Source of the DNA: Lachnospiraceae bacterium
GTDB lineage: Bacteria; Bacillota; Clostridia; Lachnospirales; Lachnospiraceae
Length of the DNA: 64,000 nt
Direction: 5' to 3'
Assembly: GCA_014804795.1 (NCBI GenBank)
Contig: JAAUZC010000012.1
Span: forward strand, 69,076-133,075
Part shown: positions 18,862 to 26,235 of the stretch, piece after piece
How positions within the stretch are numbered: the first letter of the stretch is position 1
Layout: every line of letters begins with the position of its first letter
Notes under the pieces: generated by a model
Database searches by the model: none
The model's input: the letters and a program-made list of their open reading frames with translations, nothing else
What the model was told of the DNA's origin: nothing
Position numbers and translations under genes: made by a program

Positions 18862-19788
18862 ATGAAAATAAAATGTAGCTGGTGCGGCAGTTGGATTAAT
18901 GACTATGATGAGGTGTGTCCGAATTGCGGCGGGAAAAATGATAATTTTAAACGCGTGGGGACGGGTGTGCCCCAGACTATAGAAGAACTGAAAGCGTGGG
19001 CAGTGAAGCATAATGTGCCGCTCAGGCAGATGCAGACTTATATCGGTGAGAATTATACCGGCGCAAAGGCTTTTGGCATTTATAAGGATGAAATTACCGG
19101 CAACTATATTGTCTATAAGAATAAAGCGGATGGCACGCGTGCTGTCCGTTACGAAGGACCCGATGAAGCGTATGCTGTAAATGAGTTGTATCAGAAGATG
19201 AAAGAGAGGATGGCCGAACAGAAAAGGCATCAAAGTGCAGCCGGAAGAAACATCAACAGGTCAAACGGCCCGGTGTATCTGAACACGGGTAACCCGGTAG
19301 GCTACGAGAACAAACCTTACAGGCAAAAGCCGGAACGCAGTATCGGCAGTATTGTAAAGTACCTGATTTTTGGGTTTTTGGGAGTGCAGCTGCTGGCAGT
19401 ATTGCTGCCGATCATTATATTTTTGGTAATAAGGGTCGTTGACAAGAGTCCATACAGCGGATATTACAATTATAACGGCAGTATGTATTACTGGCAGGAT
19501 ACTACTGACGCATGGTACATATACAACTATGATGCTGACAGATGGGATATATGTTATGATGATCTGGAAAATCTTTATGATAATTATGATGATTATCACA
19601 TCCCGTCTTACTCCTATGATGATTATAATGTAACTGATTTTACGCAGTCCGGCTATTATGTGGAGCCGTCCCATAGTGATGACAGCGACTGGGATTCCGA
19701 TTATGATTACGACGATGATTGGGACAGCGATTGGGATTCCGATTATGATTGGGACAGCGGATGGGATGACTGGGATTCCGACTGGTAG
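18862..19788 (+). CDS. Zinc-ribbon membrane protein with Asp/Trp/Ser-rich tail
   Basis: 308-residue protein. The N-terminus is a zinc ribbon (CSWCGSW and CPNCGG, residues 5-22), followed by a soluble region, one membrane segment (YLIFGFLGVQLLAVLLPIII, about 170-190) and an extracytoplasmic tail extremely rich in Asp, Tyr and Trp that ends in near-tandem DWDSD units (residues 270-308). Architecture is of a membrane protein with cytosolic metal site and acidic outside tail that could bind cations; no enzymatic motif seen. SD GTGAGGGA precedes the ATG. A LspA-like gene follows 36 bases downstream, so the two may be co-transcribed. Function unknown. Confidence 0.75.
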   Translation: MKIKCSWCGSWINDYDEVCPNCGGKNDNFKRVGTGVPQTIEELKAWAVKHNVPLRQMQTYIGENYTGAKAFGIYKDEITGNYIVYKNKADGTRAVRYEGPDEAYAVNELYQKMKERMAEQKRHQSAAGRNINRSNGPVYLNTGNPVGYENKPYRQKPERSIGSIVKYLIFGFLGVQLLAVLLPIIIFLVIRVVDKSPYSGYYNYNGSMYYWQDTTDAWYIYNYDADRWDICYDDLENLYDNYDDYHIPSYSYDDYNVTDFTQSGYYVEPSHSDDSDWDSDYDYDDDWDSDWDSDYDWDSGWDDWDSDW

Positions 19789-19824
19789 AAAGCAAAGATA
19801 ACGGACCGCAGAGGATATAGGGAT

Positions 19825-20277
19825 ATGCAGTATATTATAACGTTACTTATTGTTTTTGCAGGAGAATTTTTCTGGAAAGACCATATAGAGAAAGAAGTTT
19901 CGGAAAACAGCAGTAAGAAAATCTGGCATGACAGAATTATCCTGACAAAATATCATAATTATGGTGCCGCACTGGGCACCGGCAAAAAAAGGCCGAAAAT
20001 AGTAAAATACATATCCGTGGTGATCACATTTGTGGCAGTGATATTCTTTATATGCAGTTTTGGACTGGCGGGAAAAGGGATGATGAAATCCGGATTCTCG
20101 CTTCTTCTCGGCGGTGCGTTTAGTAATACATACGACAGGCTGAAAAGAGGGTATGTAGTGGACTATTTTCGGCTGAATGTCCCTGTAAAAAGAATCAGAA
20201 ACATCATTTTTAATGTGTCGGATTTCTGCATTATTCTGGGAACATTATTAATCCTGTTAAGTGATGGGATGGAATAA
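19825..20277 (+). CDS. lspA: Lipoprotein signal peptidase II-like protein
   Basis: 150-residue aspartyl membrane peptidase related to LspA, which cleaves prolipoprotein signal peptides next to the lipid-modified Cys. Conserved blocks are visible: YHNYGAALG (NxGAAFG-type), LLLGGAFSNTYDRLKRGYVV with the first catalytic Asp, and NVSDFCIILG with the second. Four hydrophobic segments fit the family. The consensus is somewhat weaker than in housekeeping LspA (GGAFSN where GGAxGN is usual), so it may be an accessory paralogue. The window encodes several lipoprotein substrates. It overlaps nothing, and the converging carbamate kinase gene ends 17 bases away. Confidence 0.8.
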   Translation: MQYIITLLIVFAGEFFWKDHIEKEVSENSSKKIWHDRIILTKYHNYGAALGTGKKRPKIVKYISVVITFVAVIFFICSFGLAGKGMMKSGFSLLLGGAFSNTYDRLKRGYVVDYFRLNVPVKRIRNIIFNVSDFCIILGTLLILLSDGME

Positions 20278-20294
20278 AAGCAGTGTAAAAACCG

Positions 20295-21242
20295 TTAAGC
20301 TACGATCACTGTTCCCGCCTTACCTCGAATCGCATCTTTCACAAAATCCATGGAAGTAATAATAACTTTTCCATCGGGGTTAGAATCCAAATAGGAAATG
20401 GCTGCTTCAATTTTGGGAAGCATCGTAGTTTCCTCGAATTCACCATCTTTAATATAAGCCTTTGCCTGCTCCGTATTCATGGAAGGGAGCGGTGCCTGCT
20501 TATTGGTGTGGAAGCCTGTGTATACGGAAGATACGCCGGTCAAAATGAGCAGGATATCGGCTCGCAGTTCGGCGGCCAGTTTTCCGGCGATCGCATCTTT
20601 TTCAATGACCGCGGAAGCACCTTTTAAATTGTGGTTTTGCGGAATAACAGGAATACCGCCGCCGCCGCAGGCGATAACGACCTGATCAGCGTCCGCAAGT
20701 GTTCTGATGGTATCAATTTCCACAATATCAATAGGCTTCGGTGCAGCAACCACGCGCAGAAATCCTTTTCCCGGCTCCTCCGCCACATAATTCCCTTTTT
20801 TGATTTCTATATCTGCATCATCTCTGGACATATAACGTCCGATCTTTTTGGTGGGCGCATAGAAAGCCTCATCATAAGGATCTACCGTGACCTGTGTCAA
20901 AATTGTGCTCACAGGTTTGGAGATACCACGGCTTAGCAATTCCGAGCGGAGTGCGTTCTGGATATCATATCCCACATACCCCTGGCTCATGGCAGAGCAG
21001 ACACTCATGGGCGCCGGTGTATAATCAATATAGACACGGCGCAGTTCTGTCATCGCCTTATGGATCATGCTGACCTGGGGGCCGTTGCTGTGGGTGATCG
21101 TAAGCTGATAGTCGGCTTCCACCAGATCCGCCAACGCCTTTGCTGTTATTTTTACGGCGTCGAGCTGTTCCAGTGTGGTATGCCCAAGCGCCTTATGTCC
21201 GAGAGAGACAACAACTTTTTTCTTATTCATATCAGTAACCAT
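20295..21242 (-). CDS. arcC: Carbamate kinase family protein
   Basis: 315-residue amino-acid-kinase-fold enzyme. Carbamate kinases make ATP and carbamate from carbamoyl phosphate, closing fermentative pathways for arginine, agmatine, allantoin or oxamate. Seen are THSNGPQVSMIHKAM, APMSVCSAMSQGYVGYDIQN, QVTVDPYDEAFYAPTKKIG, VIACGGGGIPV and KGASAVIEKDAIAGKLAAEL. The first nucleotide/phosphate loop, usually GGNALG, reads GHKALG. A GHNALG-type clade exists in Firmicutes from memory, but the Lys is unusual. No transcarbamoylase or deiminase is adjacent; the divergent neighbour is an OFA-type MFS transporter. The start at 21242 is tentative, since a second Met four codons later is also possible. 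Confidence 0.88.
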   Translation of the reverse strand: MVTDMNKKKVVVSLGHKALGHTTLEQLDAVKITAKALADLVEADYQLTITHSNGPQVSMIHKAMTELRRVYIDYTPAPMSVCSAMSQGYVGYDIQNALRSELLSRGISKPVSTILTQVTVDPYDEAFYAPTKKIGRYMSRDDADIEIKKGNYVAEEPGKGFLRVVAAPKPIDIVEIDTIRTLADADQVVIACGGGGIPVIPQNHNLKGASAVIEKDAIAGKLAAELRADILLILTGVSSVYTGFHTNKQAPLPSMNTEQAKAYIKDGEFEETTMLPKIEAAISYLDSNPDGKVIITSMDFVKDAIRGKAGTVIVA

Positions 21243-21468
21243 GCCCTTTCCATAACCTGCAAGCTTCTATCGCATGTGAAAAATTTATTTTTCACACTTT
21301 GATAAGGCTAAGTATAGCAGAATAGAAAGAATTTGTATAGGCTGAACGTAACGATTTTCAATACTTCGCACCTTGAATTTTTCCGCAAATAGGAGTAGAA
21401 TAAGGTCGGATTAAATAATATTTGTATTTCAGTATACTTTTATAACAGGAGAAAGGACACTTTAAACA

Positions 21469-22770
21469 ATGAAAAAGAATCAAAACAAATGGATAAGCGC
21501 TGCGATTCCGGCTCTTTTGCTACATTGCAGCATCGGTACAGTTTACTGTTGGTCTATTTTCAGTCAGGAAATCGCGGATTACATAGGATTTTCGAAAGGA
21601 GCTACGGAATGGGCTTTCAGCTTTGCTATCTTCTTTCTGGGAATGTCGGCGGCATTTTTAGGAAATGTGGTGGAAAAGGATATTCATAAATCGTCCCTCA
21701 TCGCTTCCGTCTGCTTTGCGGCGGGCATGGCGGGCACAGGATTTTTTATCTGGTACGGCGGCAAACATCAGGGCAGCCTGCTTGTGCTCATCGGTATTTA
21801 TATCTGTTATGGTTTTATCATGGGTATCGGGCTTGGCACCGGATATTTATCTCCGGTAAAGACGCTGATGCTCTGGTTTGAGGACAGGAAAGGCCTTGCC
21901 ACCGGTCTTGCCGTTGCGGGATTCGGCGCGGCAAAAGCGATCGCAAGTCCGATCATGCAGGCGATGTTGGAAAATCTGGGCGAGGGCGGCATCTATAAGA
22001 TGTTTTTAATTCTGGCATGCGTTTATTTTGTGATGATGTTTGTAGGACATCTGTTGTTGAAGAAACCTGAGGGATGGCATGAGCCTCAGAAGAAAGAGAA
22101 AGGCCAGGGCATCCTTGATGTCATTAAGACAAGGCCCGTTGCCAACTATATCGGTATCTGGCTGATGTTTTATATCAATATCACCTGCGGTCTTGCGTTA
22201 ATCTCTCAGGAAAAGATGATCGTCAAATGTATCGGCCTTGCCGGTGTTGTCGGCATTATCTCCACAGTATCCGCTGTCTTTAACGCAGGCGGACGTCTGG
22301 GTTTCTCCGCATGGGCGGACACTATGAAAGACAGAAATACGATTTATAAGTTGATATTTATTCTTTCCATCATATTTACCGGGCTGGTGATGGTGACAGG
22401 CGGTATCAAAAACGGTCAGGGCAATACGCTGTTGGTGATTCTTGTGCTTGTGCTGATATTTTTTGTCAACGCAGGTTACGGCGGAGGATTTTCCAATGTG
22501 CCCACGCTTTTGTCCGACCATTACGGCATGGGCAGTATCAGTGCACTTCACGGTATCACCCTGTCTGCATGGGCATTCGCCGGGCTTACGGGCAATCAGG
22601 TGGCAAACCTGATCGTGAACAGCACGGGAGAATTTATGACGGATTCCCACGGCAACAGCATCAATCCTGTGGGATATCAGAACGTGCTCTACTTTACACT
22701 GATACTCTATATCATTGCGTTGCTGCTCAGCGTATTTCTTGTGCGGCCGATGGACAAAGATGCAAAATAG
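21469..22770 (+). CDS. OFA-type MFS transporter (oxalate/formate antiporter family)
   Basis: 433-residue, 12-helix major facilitator of the oxalate:formate antiporter family, a group that moves small carboxylates. Family signs are the first-helix pattern SIGTVYCWSIF, the block GTGYLSPVKTLMLWFEDRKG and the second-half motif GGRLGFSAWADTMKDRN. Whether it carries oxalate is doubtful, because many OFA members have other substrates. SD AGGAGAAAGG lies 11-13 bases before the ATG. It is transcribed away from the carbamate kinase gene; the shared 226-base gap probably holds both promoters, and the pair might handle a carbamoyl-yielding compound, though this is only suggested by position. Confidence 0.85.
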   Translation: MKKNQNKWISAAIPALLLHCSIGTVYCWSIFSQEIADYIGFSKGATEWAFSFAIFFLGMSAAFLGNVVEKDIHKSSLIASVCFAAGMAGTGFFIWYGGKHQGSLLVLIGIYICYGFIMGIGLGTGYLSPVKTLMLWFEDRKGLATGLAVAGFGAAKAIASPIMQAMLENLGEGGIYKMFLILACVYFVMMFVGHLLLKKPEGWHEPQKKEKGQGILDVIKTRPVANYIGIWLMFYINITCGLALISQEKMIVKCIGLAGVVGIISTVSAVFNAGGRLGFSAWADTMKDRNTIYKLIFILSIIFTGLVMVTGGIKNGQGNTLLVILVLVLIFFVNAGYGGGFSNVPTLLSDHYGMGSISALHGITLSAWAFAGLTGNQVANLIVNSTGEFMTDSHGNSINPVGYQNVLYFTLILYIIALLLSVFLVRPMDKDAK

Positions 22771-22827
22771 TATCCGGTAAATGTGGAGTTGCGAGGATTC
22801 CATAAAAAGAATCAGAGTGAGGGAAGA

Positions 22828-23847
22828 ATGTACGAAGAACCTATGATTTTAGTGAAAGATGTGAGCAAGAGATTTGAGACGGGGGATGCCGTAGTAAATG
22901 CGCTGGATCACGTCAATCTGGAAATCCATAAGGGTGAAATATACGGTGTCATCGGCATGAGCGGCGCGGGAAAAAGTACGCTGGTGAGATGCCTGAATTT
23001 TCTGGAGAGACCTACGACGGGAACGGTCTGCATCGAACAGCATGACCTGTCGGCGATGAGCGAGGAGGAACTGCGAAGGCTGCGGACAAAGATTGCCATG
23101 ATCTTTCAGCATTTCAATCTGCTGATGCAGCGGACCGTGTTGGATAATGTCTGCTTTCCGTTGGAAATCGTGGGGATGCCTAAAAAAAAGGCACGGGAAA
23201 AAGCGGCCGAACTATTGAAAATAGTAGAGCTGGAAGAGAAGGCGAAAGCCTATCCGTCCCAGCTCTCCGGCGGACAGAAGCAGCGCGTGGCAATCGCAAG
23301 GGCGCTCGCCATGGATCCGAAAATACTGCTCTGTGACGAGGCGACCAGTGCCCTTGATCCGACCACAACGAAGTCTATTTTAGCGCTGTTAAAAGATATC
23401 AACAGACAATTTGGCATTACGATAGTTATTATTACCCATGAGATGGCAGTAGTGCAGGAAATCTGTACGCATGTGGCGATCATCGACCAGGGAAACCTTG
23501 CGGAGACCGGAACGGTGGAAGAGGTATTTTCCCATCCCAGGACAAAGGCGGCCAAAAAGCTGATTTATCAAAACGGCGGCAAGGACTACAGCCTGATGCA
23601 CGGAAAAAAATGTATCCGTATTGTTTTTTCGGAAAATTCCTCCTTTGAGCCTGTGATCGGCAATATGATTTTGGAGTGTAAGGCGCCCGTCAATATTCTG
23701 TTGGCGGACACGAAAGATATCGGCGGAATTGCCCATGGACAGATGATATTGCAGCTGCCGGAAGATGAGATGATCGCAAACCGTATGATCGCCTATCTGC
23801 AGGAGAGGAAACTGGAAGTGGAGGTGTTGAAAGATTATGTTGGATAA
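22828..23847 (+). CDS. metN: Methionine-type ABC transporter ATP-binding protein
   Basis: 339-residue ATPase of the MetNI family, which imports methionine or related amino acids. Walker A is GMSGAGKST, the signature LSGGQKQR, Walker B ILLCDEATSALD, and the C-terminal 85 residues form the NIL regulatory domain (FSENSSFEPVIGNMI, QLPEDEMIANRMIAYLQERK), which binds substrate to inhibit transport. The ATG at 22828 is chosen as the usual N-terminus with GAGGGAAG just before; earlier in-frame codons lie in the tail of the gap. The gene overlaps metI by 11 bases. No metQ-type binding protein gene follows, so the binding lipoprotein is encoded elsewhere. No S-box was recognised upstream. Confidence 0.92.
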   Translation: MYEEPMILVKDVSKRFETGDAVVNALDHVNLEIHKGEIYGVIGMSGAGKSTLVRCLNFLERPTTGTVCIEQHDLSAMSEEELRRLRTKIAMIFQHFNLLMQRTVLDNVCFPLEIVGMPKKKAREKAAELLKIVELEEKAKAYPSQLSGGQKQRVAIARALAMDPKILLCDEATSALDPTTTKSILALLKDINRQFGITIVIITHEMAVVQEICTHVAIIDQGNLAETGTVEEVFSHPRTKAAKKLIYQNGGKDYSLMHGKKCIRIVFSENSSFEPVIGNMILECKAPVNILLADTKDIGGIAHGQMILQLPEDEMIANRMIAYLQERKLEVEVLKDYVG

Positions 23848-24499
23848 TCAGATGATTGCCATGCTGGCAAAAGAGACATGGATCACGATTTATATGACAC
23901 TTTCCTCAACGGCGTTAGCGTACCTGATCGGGCTGCCTATGGGTATCGCGCTTGTGCTGACGGCAAAGAGCGGCCTAAAGCCGAATGCAGTGGTATACAA
24001 AGTGCTTGATTTTATCGCAAATATTGTCAGAAGTATACCGTTTATTATTTTAGTAATTATGTTGATACCTTTAACGAGGTCGATCGTAGGAAAAAGTTAT
24101 GGCGCTACGGCGATGATCGTACCGCTTACGATTGCGGCGGCGCCTTTTATTGCAAGGCTTGTGGAGTCGTCACTGTTAGAGGTGGATAAGGGAGTGATCG
24201 AAGCTGCTCAGAGTATGGGGGCAGGCACCTGGCACATTATATGGAAAGTGCTTTTGGCAGAAGCGAGGGTATCACTCATTGTGAATGCAACGATTGCCCT
24301 TGCGACGATTCTCGGCTATTCGGCTATGTCCGGCGCGGTAGGCGGAGGCGGTCTCGGGGATGTTGCGATCCGTTATGGCTATCACAGATATCAGGTTGGC
24401 ATTATGATGGTCACGGTAGTACTTCTTGTCCTGTTAGTGCAGATCATGCAGTATATCGGGACAAGGATATCGAAAAAGATGGATAAGAGAAACCGATAA
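23837..24499 (+). CDS. metI: Methionine-type ABC transporter permease
   Basis: 220-residue permease with five to six membrane helices, partner of the MetN protein whose gene it overlaps by 11 bases. Motifs of the family are the N-terminal TWITIYMTLSSTALAYLIGL, RSIPFIILVIMLIPLTR, and the ATPase-coupling loop EAAQSMGAGTWHIIWKVLLAEA (shown in part). The C-terminus GGGLGDVAIRYGYHRY matches MetI. A strong terminator follows 13 bases after the stop, ending this two-gene transcript. Confidence 0.92.
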   Translation: MLDNQMIAMLAKETWITIYMTLSSTALAYLIGLPMGIALVLTAKSGLKPNAVVYKVLDFIANIVRSIPFIILVIMLIPLTRSIVGKSYGATAMIVPLTIAAAPFIARLVESSLLEVDKGVIEAAQSMGAGTWHIIWKVLLAEARVSLIVNATIALATILGYSAMSGAVGGGGLGDVAIRYGYHRYQVGIMMVTVVLLVLLVQIMQYIGTRISKKMDKRNR

Positions 24500-24511
24500 A
24501 GAAAAACAAAT

Positions 24512-24549
24512 AAAACGTCCCAGCTCATTCGCCGGGGCGTTTTATTTGT
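24512..24549 (+). terminator. Rho-independent terminator after metNI
   Basis: AAAACGTCCC (24512-24521) pairs along its whole length with GGGGCGTTTT (24534-24543), including one G-T pair, across a 12-base loop, followed by ATTTG. Confidence 0.85.
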
Positions 24550-24550
24550 G

Positions 24551-24621
24551 GCATAAGAACACTTGCGAAGCATGTGTTTGTTGCCTAGCATAAGAACGCT
24601 CGCAAGGCGTGCATTCGTTGC
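24551..24621 (+). repeat. Tandem 34-base hairpin repeat with compensatory changes
   Basis: Two copies, 24551-24584 and 24588-24621, share 26 of 34 bases and both begin GCATAAGAAC and end GTTGC. Each folds into a small hairpin (AACAC-T-TGC-GAA-GCA-T-GTGTT in copy 1). Two of the base pairs change on both sides between the copies (T-A to C-G and A-T to G-C), so the fold appears to be under selection. They sit just after the metNI terminator in a 359-base stretch (24500-24858) that has no other gene. Confidence 0.65.
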
Positions 24622-24858
24622 TTAAAATAAGGGGGAGATATGAAAAGTGTAATAGATACAGGACCATTCCGAAAAATTCTTATAAAAGAAAGTGGGGTAG
24701 TTCGGTAGGTTTGCGCCCTGCTCTATATTTATTATGATAAAGGGAAAATGTGTCAAAAGTGTGGCAAGAATCTAAAAGAAAATATTATTTTATTAAGAAA
24801 ATATAAAGGAAAACAAAAGAATTCGGGAAACATAAAAATTGTAAGGAGGAGAGACAGG

Positions 24859-25635
24859 ATGAAAAAATGGAGGATGATCGCTTGCGTTTTTTGCGCAGTG
24901 GGGCTGCTTACGGCGTGCGGCAGTTCTGAAGATAATATACAGTTGGTGGAACAGGAAGACATCGTGAAAGTATCCGAACCGGAAACGGAGGAGATAAAAG
25001 TGCCGGAGGAAGAGGAGCTGCCGCAGAAGGATGAGGAGGAAGCGGAAGGCGGAGAGGAAGTGATTTCCGAAAAAACCCCGGCTGTGGTGAATATTGAAAC
25101 TGTGGAGCAGGAGCATAAGGAAGGTGAACTCCTTCTTATGACTACTGTCTATGATAAGGTGAGTGTTGTAATTGAGGGAAATGAGGAGGCGGAAAATCTG
25201 ATTGCAGAATGGTTTACAAAGAATGAGGAGGCATTTCAGGAGAGCGCAGAGGAAACGCTTGAGTGGGAGAAAGAGAATCAGGATATGATAGAGAGTACGT
25301 CTTCCTATTATCAGTCCCACGGATTTGCAGTAACAAGAAACGACGGAAGGATATTATCGTTTTCGTCCAATACGGGCGGATATGAGGGCGGCGCTCACGG
25401 CTATTACATGGAATATGGTTTGAATTTTGATGTGGCGACAGGGCAGTTTTTGTCGATTGCGGATGTTGTGACAGATGAGGCGGCCTTTCAGGAAATCTGT
25501 GTGCAGGAGATGCTGAGGCAGTGTGACGGATTGAAAGCAGAAGGTATTCTTTTTGATGATCAAATAATTGTTCCGAGCCTGAAAGAAGTTTTAGAGGGGA
25601 AGATGTATTTCTTTCTTTTAAAGATGTTCTTATAA
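24859..25635 (+). CDS. Lipoprotein with DUF3298/RsiV-like domain, C-terminally truncated
   Basis: 258-residue lipoprotein: signal peptide ending in the lipobox LLTACG, an acidic spacer of about 65 residues, then the beginning of a PdaC/RsiV-like pair of domains (DUF4163/DUF3298), with GFAVTRNDGRILSFSSNTGG, YEGGAHGYYMEYGLNFDVAT and LSIADVVTD. Related proteins continue after LKEVLEGKW-type sequence with a strand rich in aromatic residues ending in FNPYE; here the reading frame instead ends GKMYFFLLKMFL. So about 50 residues are missing and the protein may not fold. ATG at 24859 with AGGAGGAGAG ahead. The break lies just before the cobalamin operon promoter. Confidence 0.75.
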   Translation: MKKWRMIACVFCAVGLLTACGSSEDNIQLVEQEDIVKVSEPETEEIKVPEEEELPQKDEEEAEGGEEVISEKTPAVVNIETVEQEHKEGELLLMTTVYDKVSVVIEGNEEAENLIAEWFTKNEEAFQESAEETLEWEKENQDMIESTSSYYQSHGFAVTRNDGRILSFSSNTGGYEGGAHGYYMEYGLNFDVATGQFLSIADVVTDEAAFQEICVQEMLRQCDGLKAEGILFDDQIIVPSLKEVLEGKMYFFLLKMFL

Positions 25636-25638
25636 TGA

Positions 25639-25666
25639 TTGACATTAAGAAGAAATATGTTATACT
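25639..25666 (+). promoter_or_regulatory. Sigma-A promoter of the cobalamin operon
   Basis: TTGACA (25639-25644) and TATACT (25661-25666) are separated by 16 bases. The start site would be near 25673, just before the riboswitch. The promoter begins 4 bases after the stop codon of the truncated DUF3298 gene. Confidence 0.85.
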
Positions 25667-25709
25667 TTGTACAATTGAATAAATAGCATACAGGTGTCAA
25701 AACAATGCA

Positions 25710-25905
25710 TAAAAATAAGCGTTGGTTTTGGTGAAAAGGGAAACAGGTGCAAATCCTGTACGAACTCGTCACCGTAATTAGGGAGCAAAAGCCAATATGT
25801 CACTGGGAACAAGGAAAGTCCTTTCTTGGGAAGGCGGCTGATGCGAAGGTTTACAAACCACGATCTATAAGCCGGGAGACCTGCCTGAATGCTGTACGGA
25901 AACAT
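25710..25905 (+). promoter_or_regulatory. Cobalamin (AdoCbl) riboswitch
   Basis: Class I-type cobalamin aptamer. The 5' part has GGTTTTGGTGAAAAGGGAAA followed by CAGGTGCAAATCCTG and CCGTAATTAGGGAG; the 3' part ends with the B12 box AAGCCGGGAGACCTGCCT at 25869-25886, the hallmark of the family. The aptamer senses cobalamin and here precedes a terminator (26008-26047), so the operon should be shut off by transcription termination when cobalamin is plentiful. Aptamer ends are approximate. Confidence 0.93.
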
Positions 25906-26007
25906 TTGTTTCGAACCACGAGTAACTGGTTGTACGTTTTGAACTTGCAGAAAGCATGATGGAATATTGTTTGCATCAGTGTGTTCAGCAGGCTTGTTTT
26001 GTGTATA

Positions 26008-26047
26008 AATCCTTTACCGTAGTTATGTTATGGTAGAGGATTTTTTT
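26008..26047 (+). terminator. Riboswitch-controlled terminator
   Basis: AATCCTTTACC (26008-26018) pairs with GGTAGAGGATT (26032-26042) with one G-T pair, followed by TTTTT. It lies 122 bases after the B12 box and about 190 before the first gene, the place of the expression platform. Confidence 0.8.
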
Positions 26048-26056
26048 ATGATGCCA

Positions 26057-26117
26057 GGGTCAAAAATCATAAACCACGTTGTGCTTGCACATAAGTGGTT
26101 TTATGACTTGATGACCC
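26057..26117 (+). repeat. Long imperfect hairpin in the cobalamin operon leader
   Basis: A 61-base inverted repeat: GGGTCA/TGACCC at the ends, then TCATAAACCAC pairing with GTGGTTTTATGA, then TTGTGC/GCACA around a two-base loop. There is no T-run after it, so it is not a standard terminator. It may be an intergenic repeat element or an mRNA stabiliser/processing site between the riboswitch and the first coding region. Confidence 0.6.
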
Positions 26118-26235
26118 GCCAGAATATTGGGCAGGACTGTGGGAGTGCGCAGCACGAAACAATCCGTAAGGCATCTTTTTTATACAATTAAAAACATTAT
26201 CCCTGTAAAACGGCAGGGAAGGAAGAGAGGAGAAA

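Noticed and set aside
21243-22827. S-box or T-box control ahead of metNI
   Set aside because: The gap before metN is only 57 bases and holds no structured leader, so no SAM riboswitch fits.
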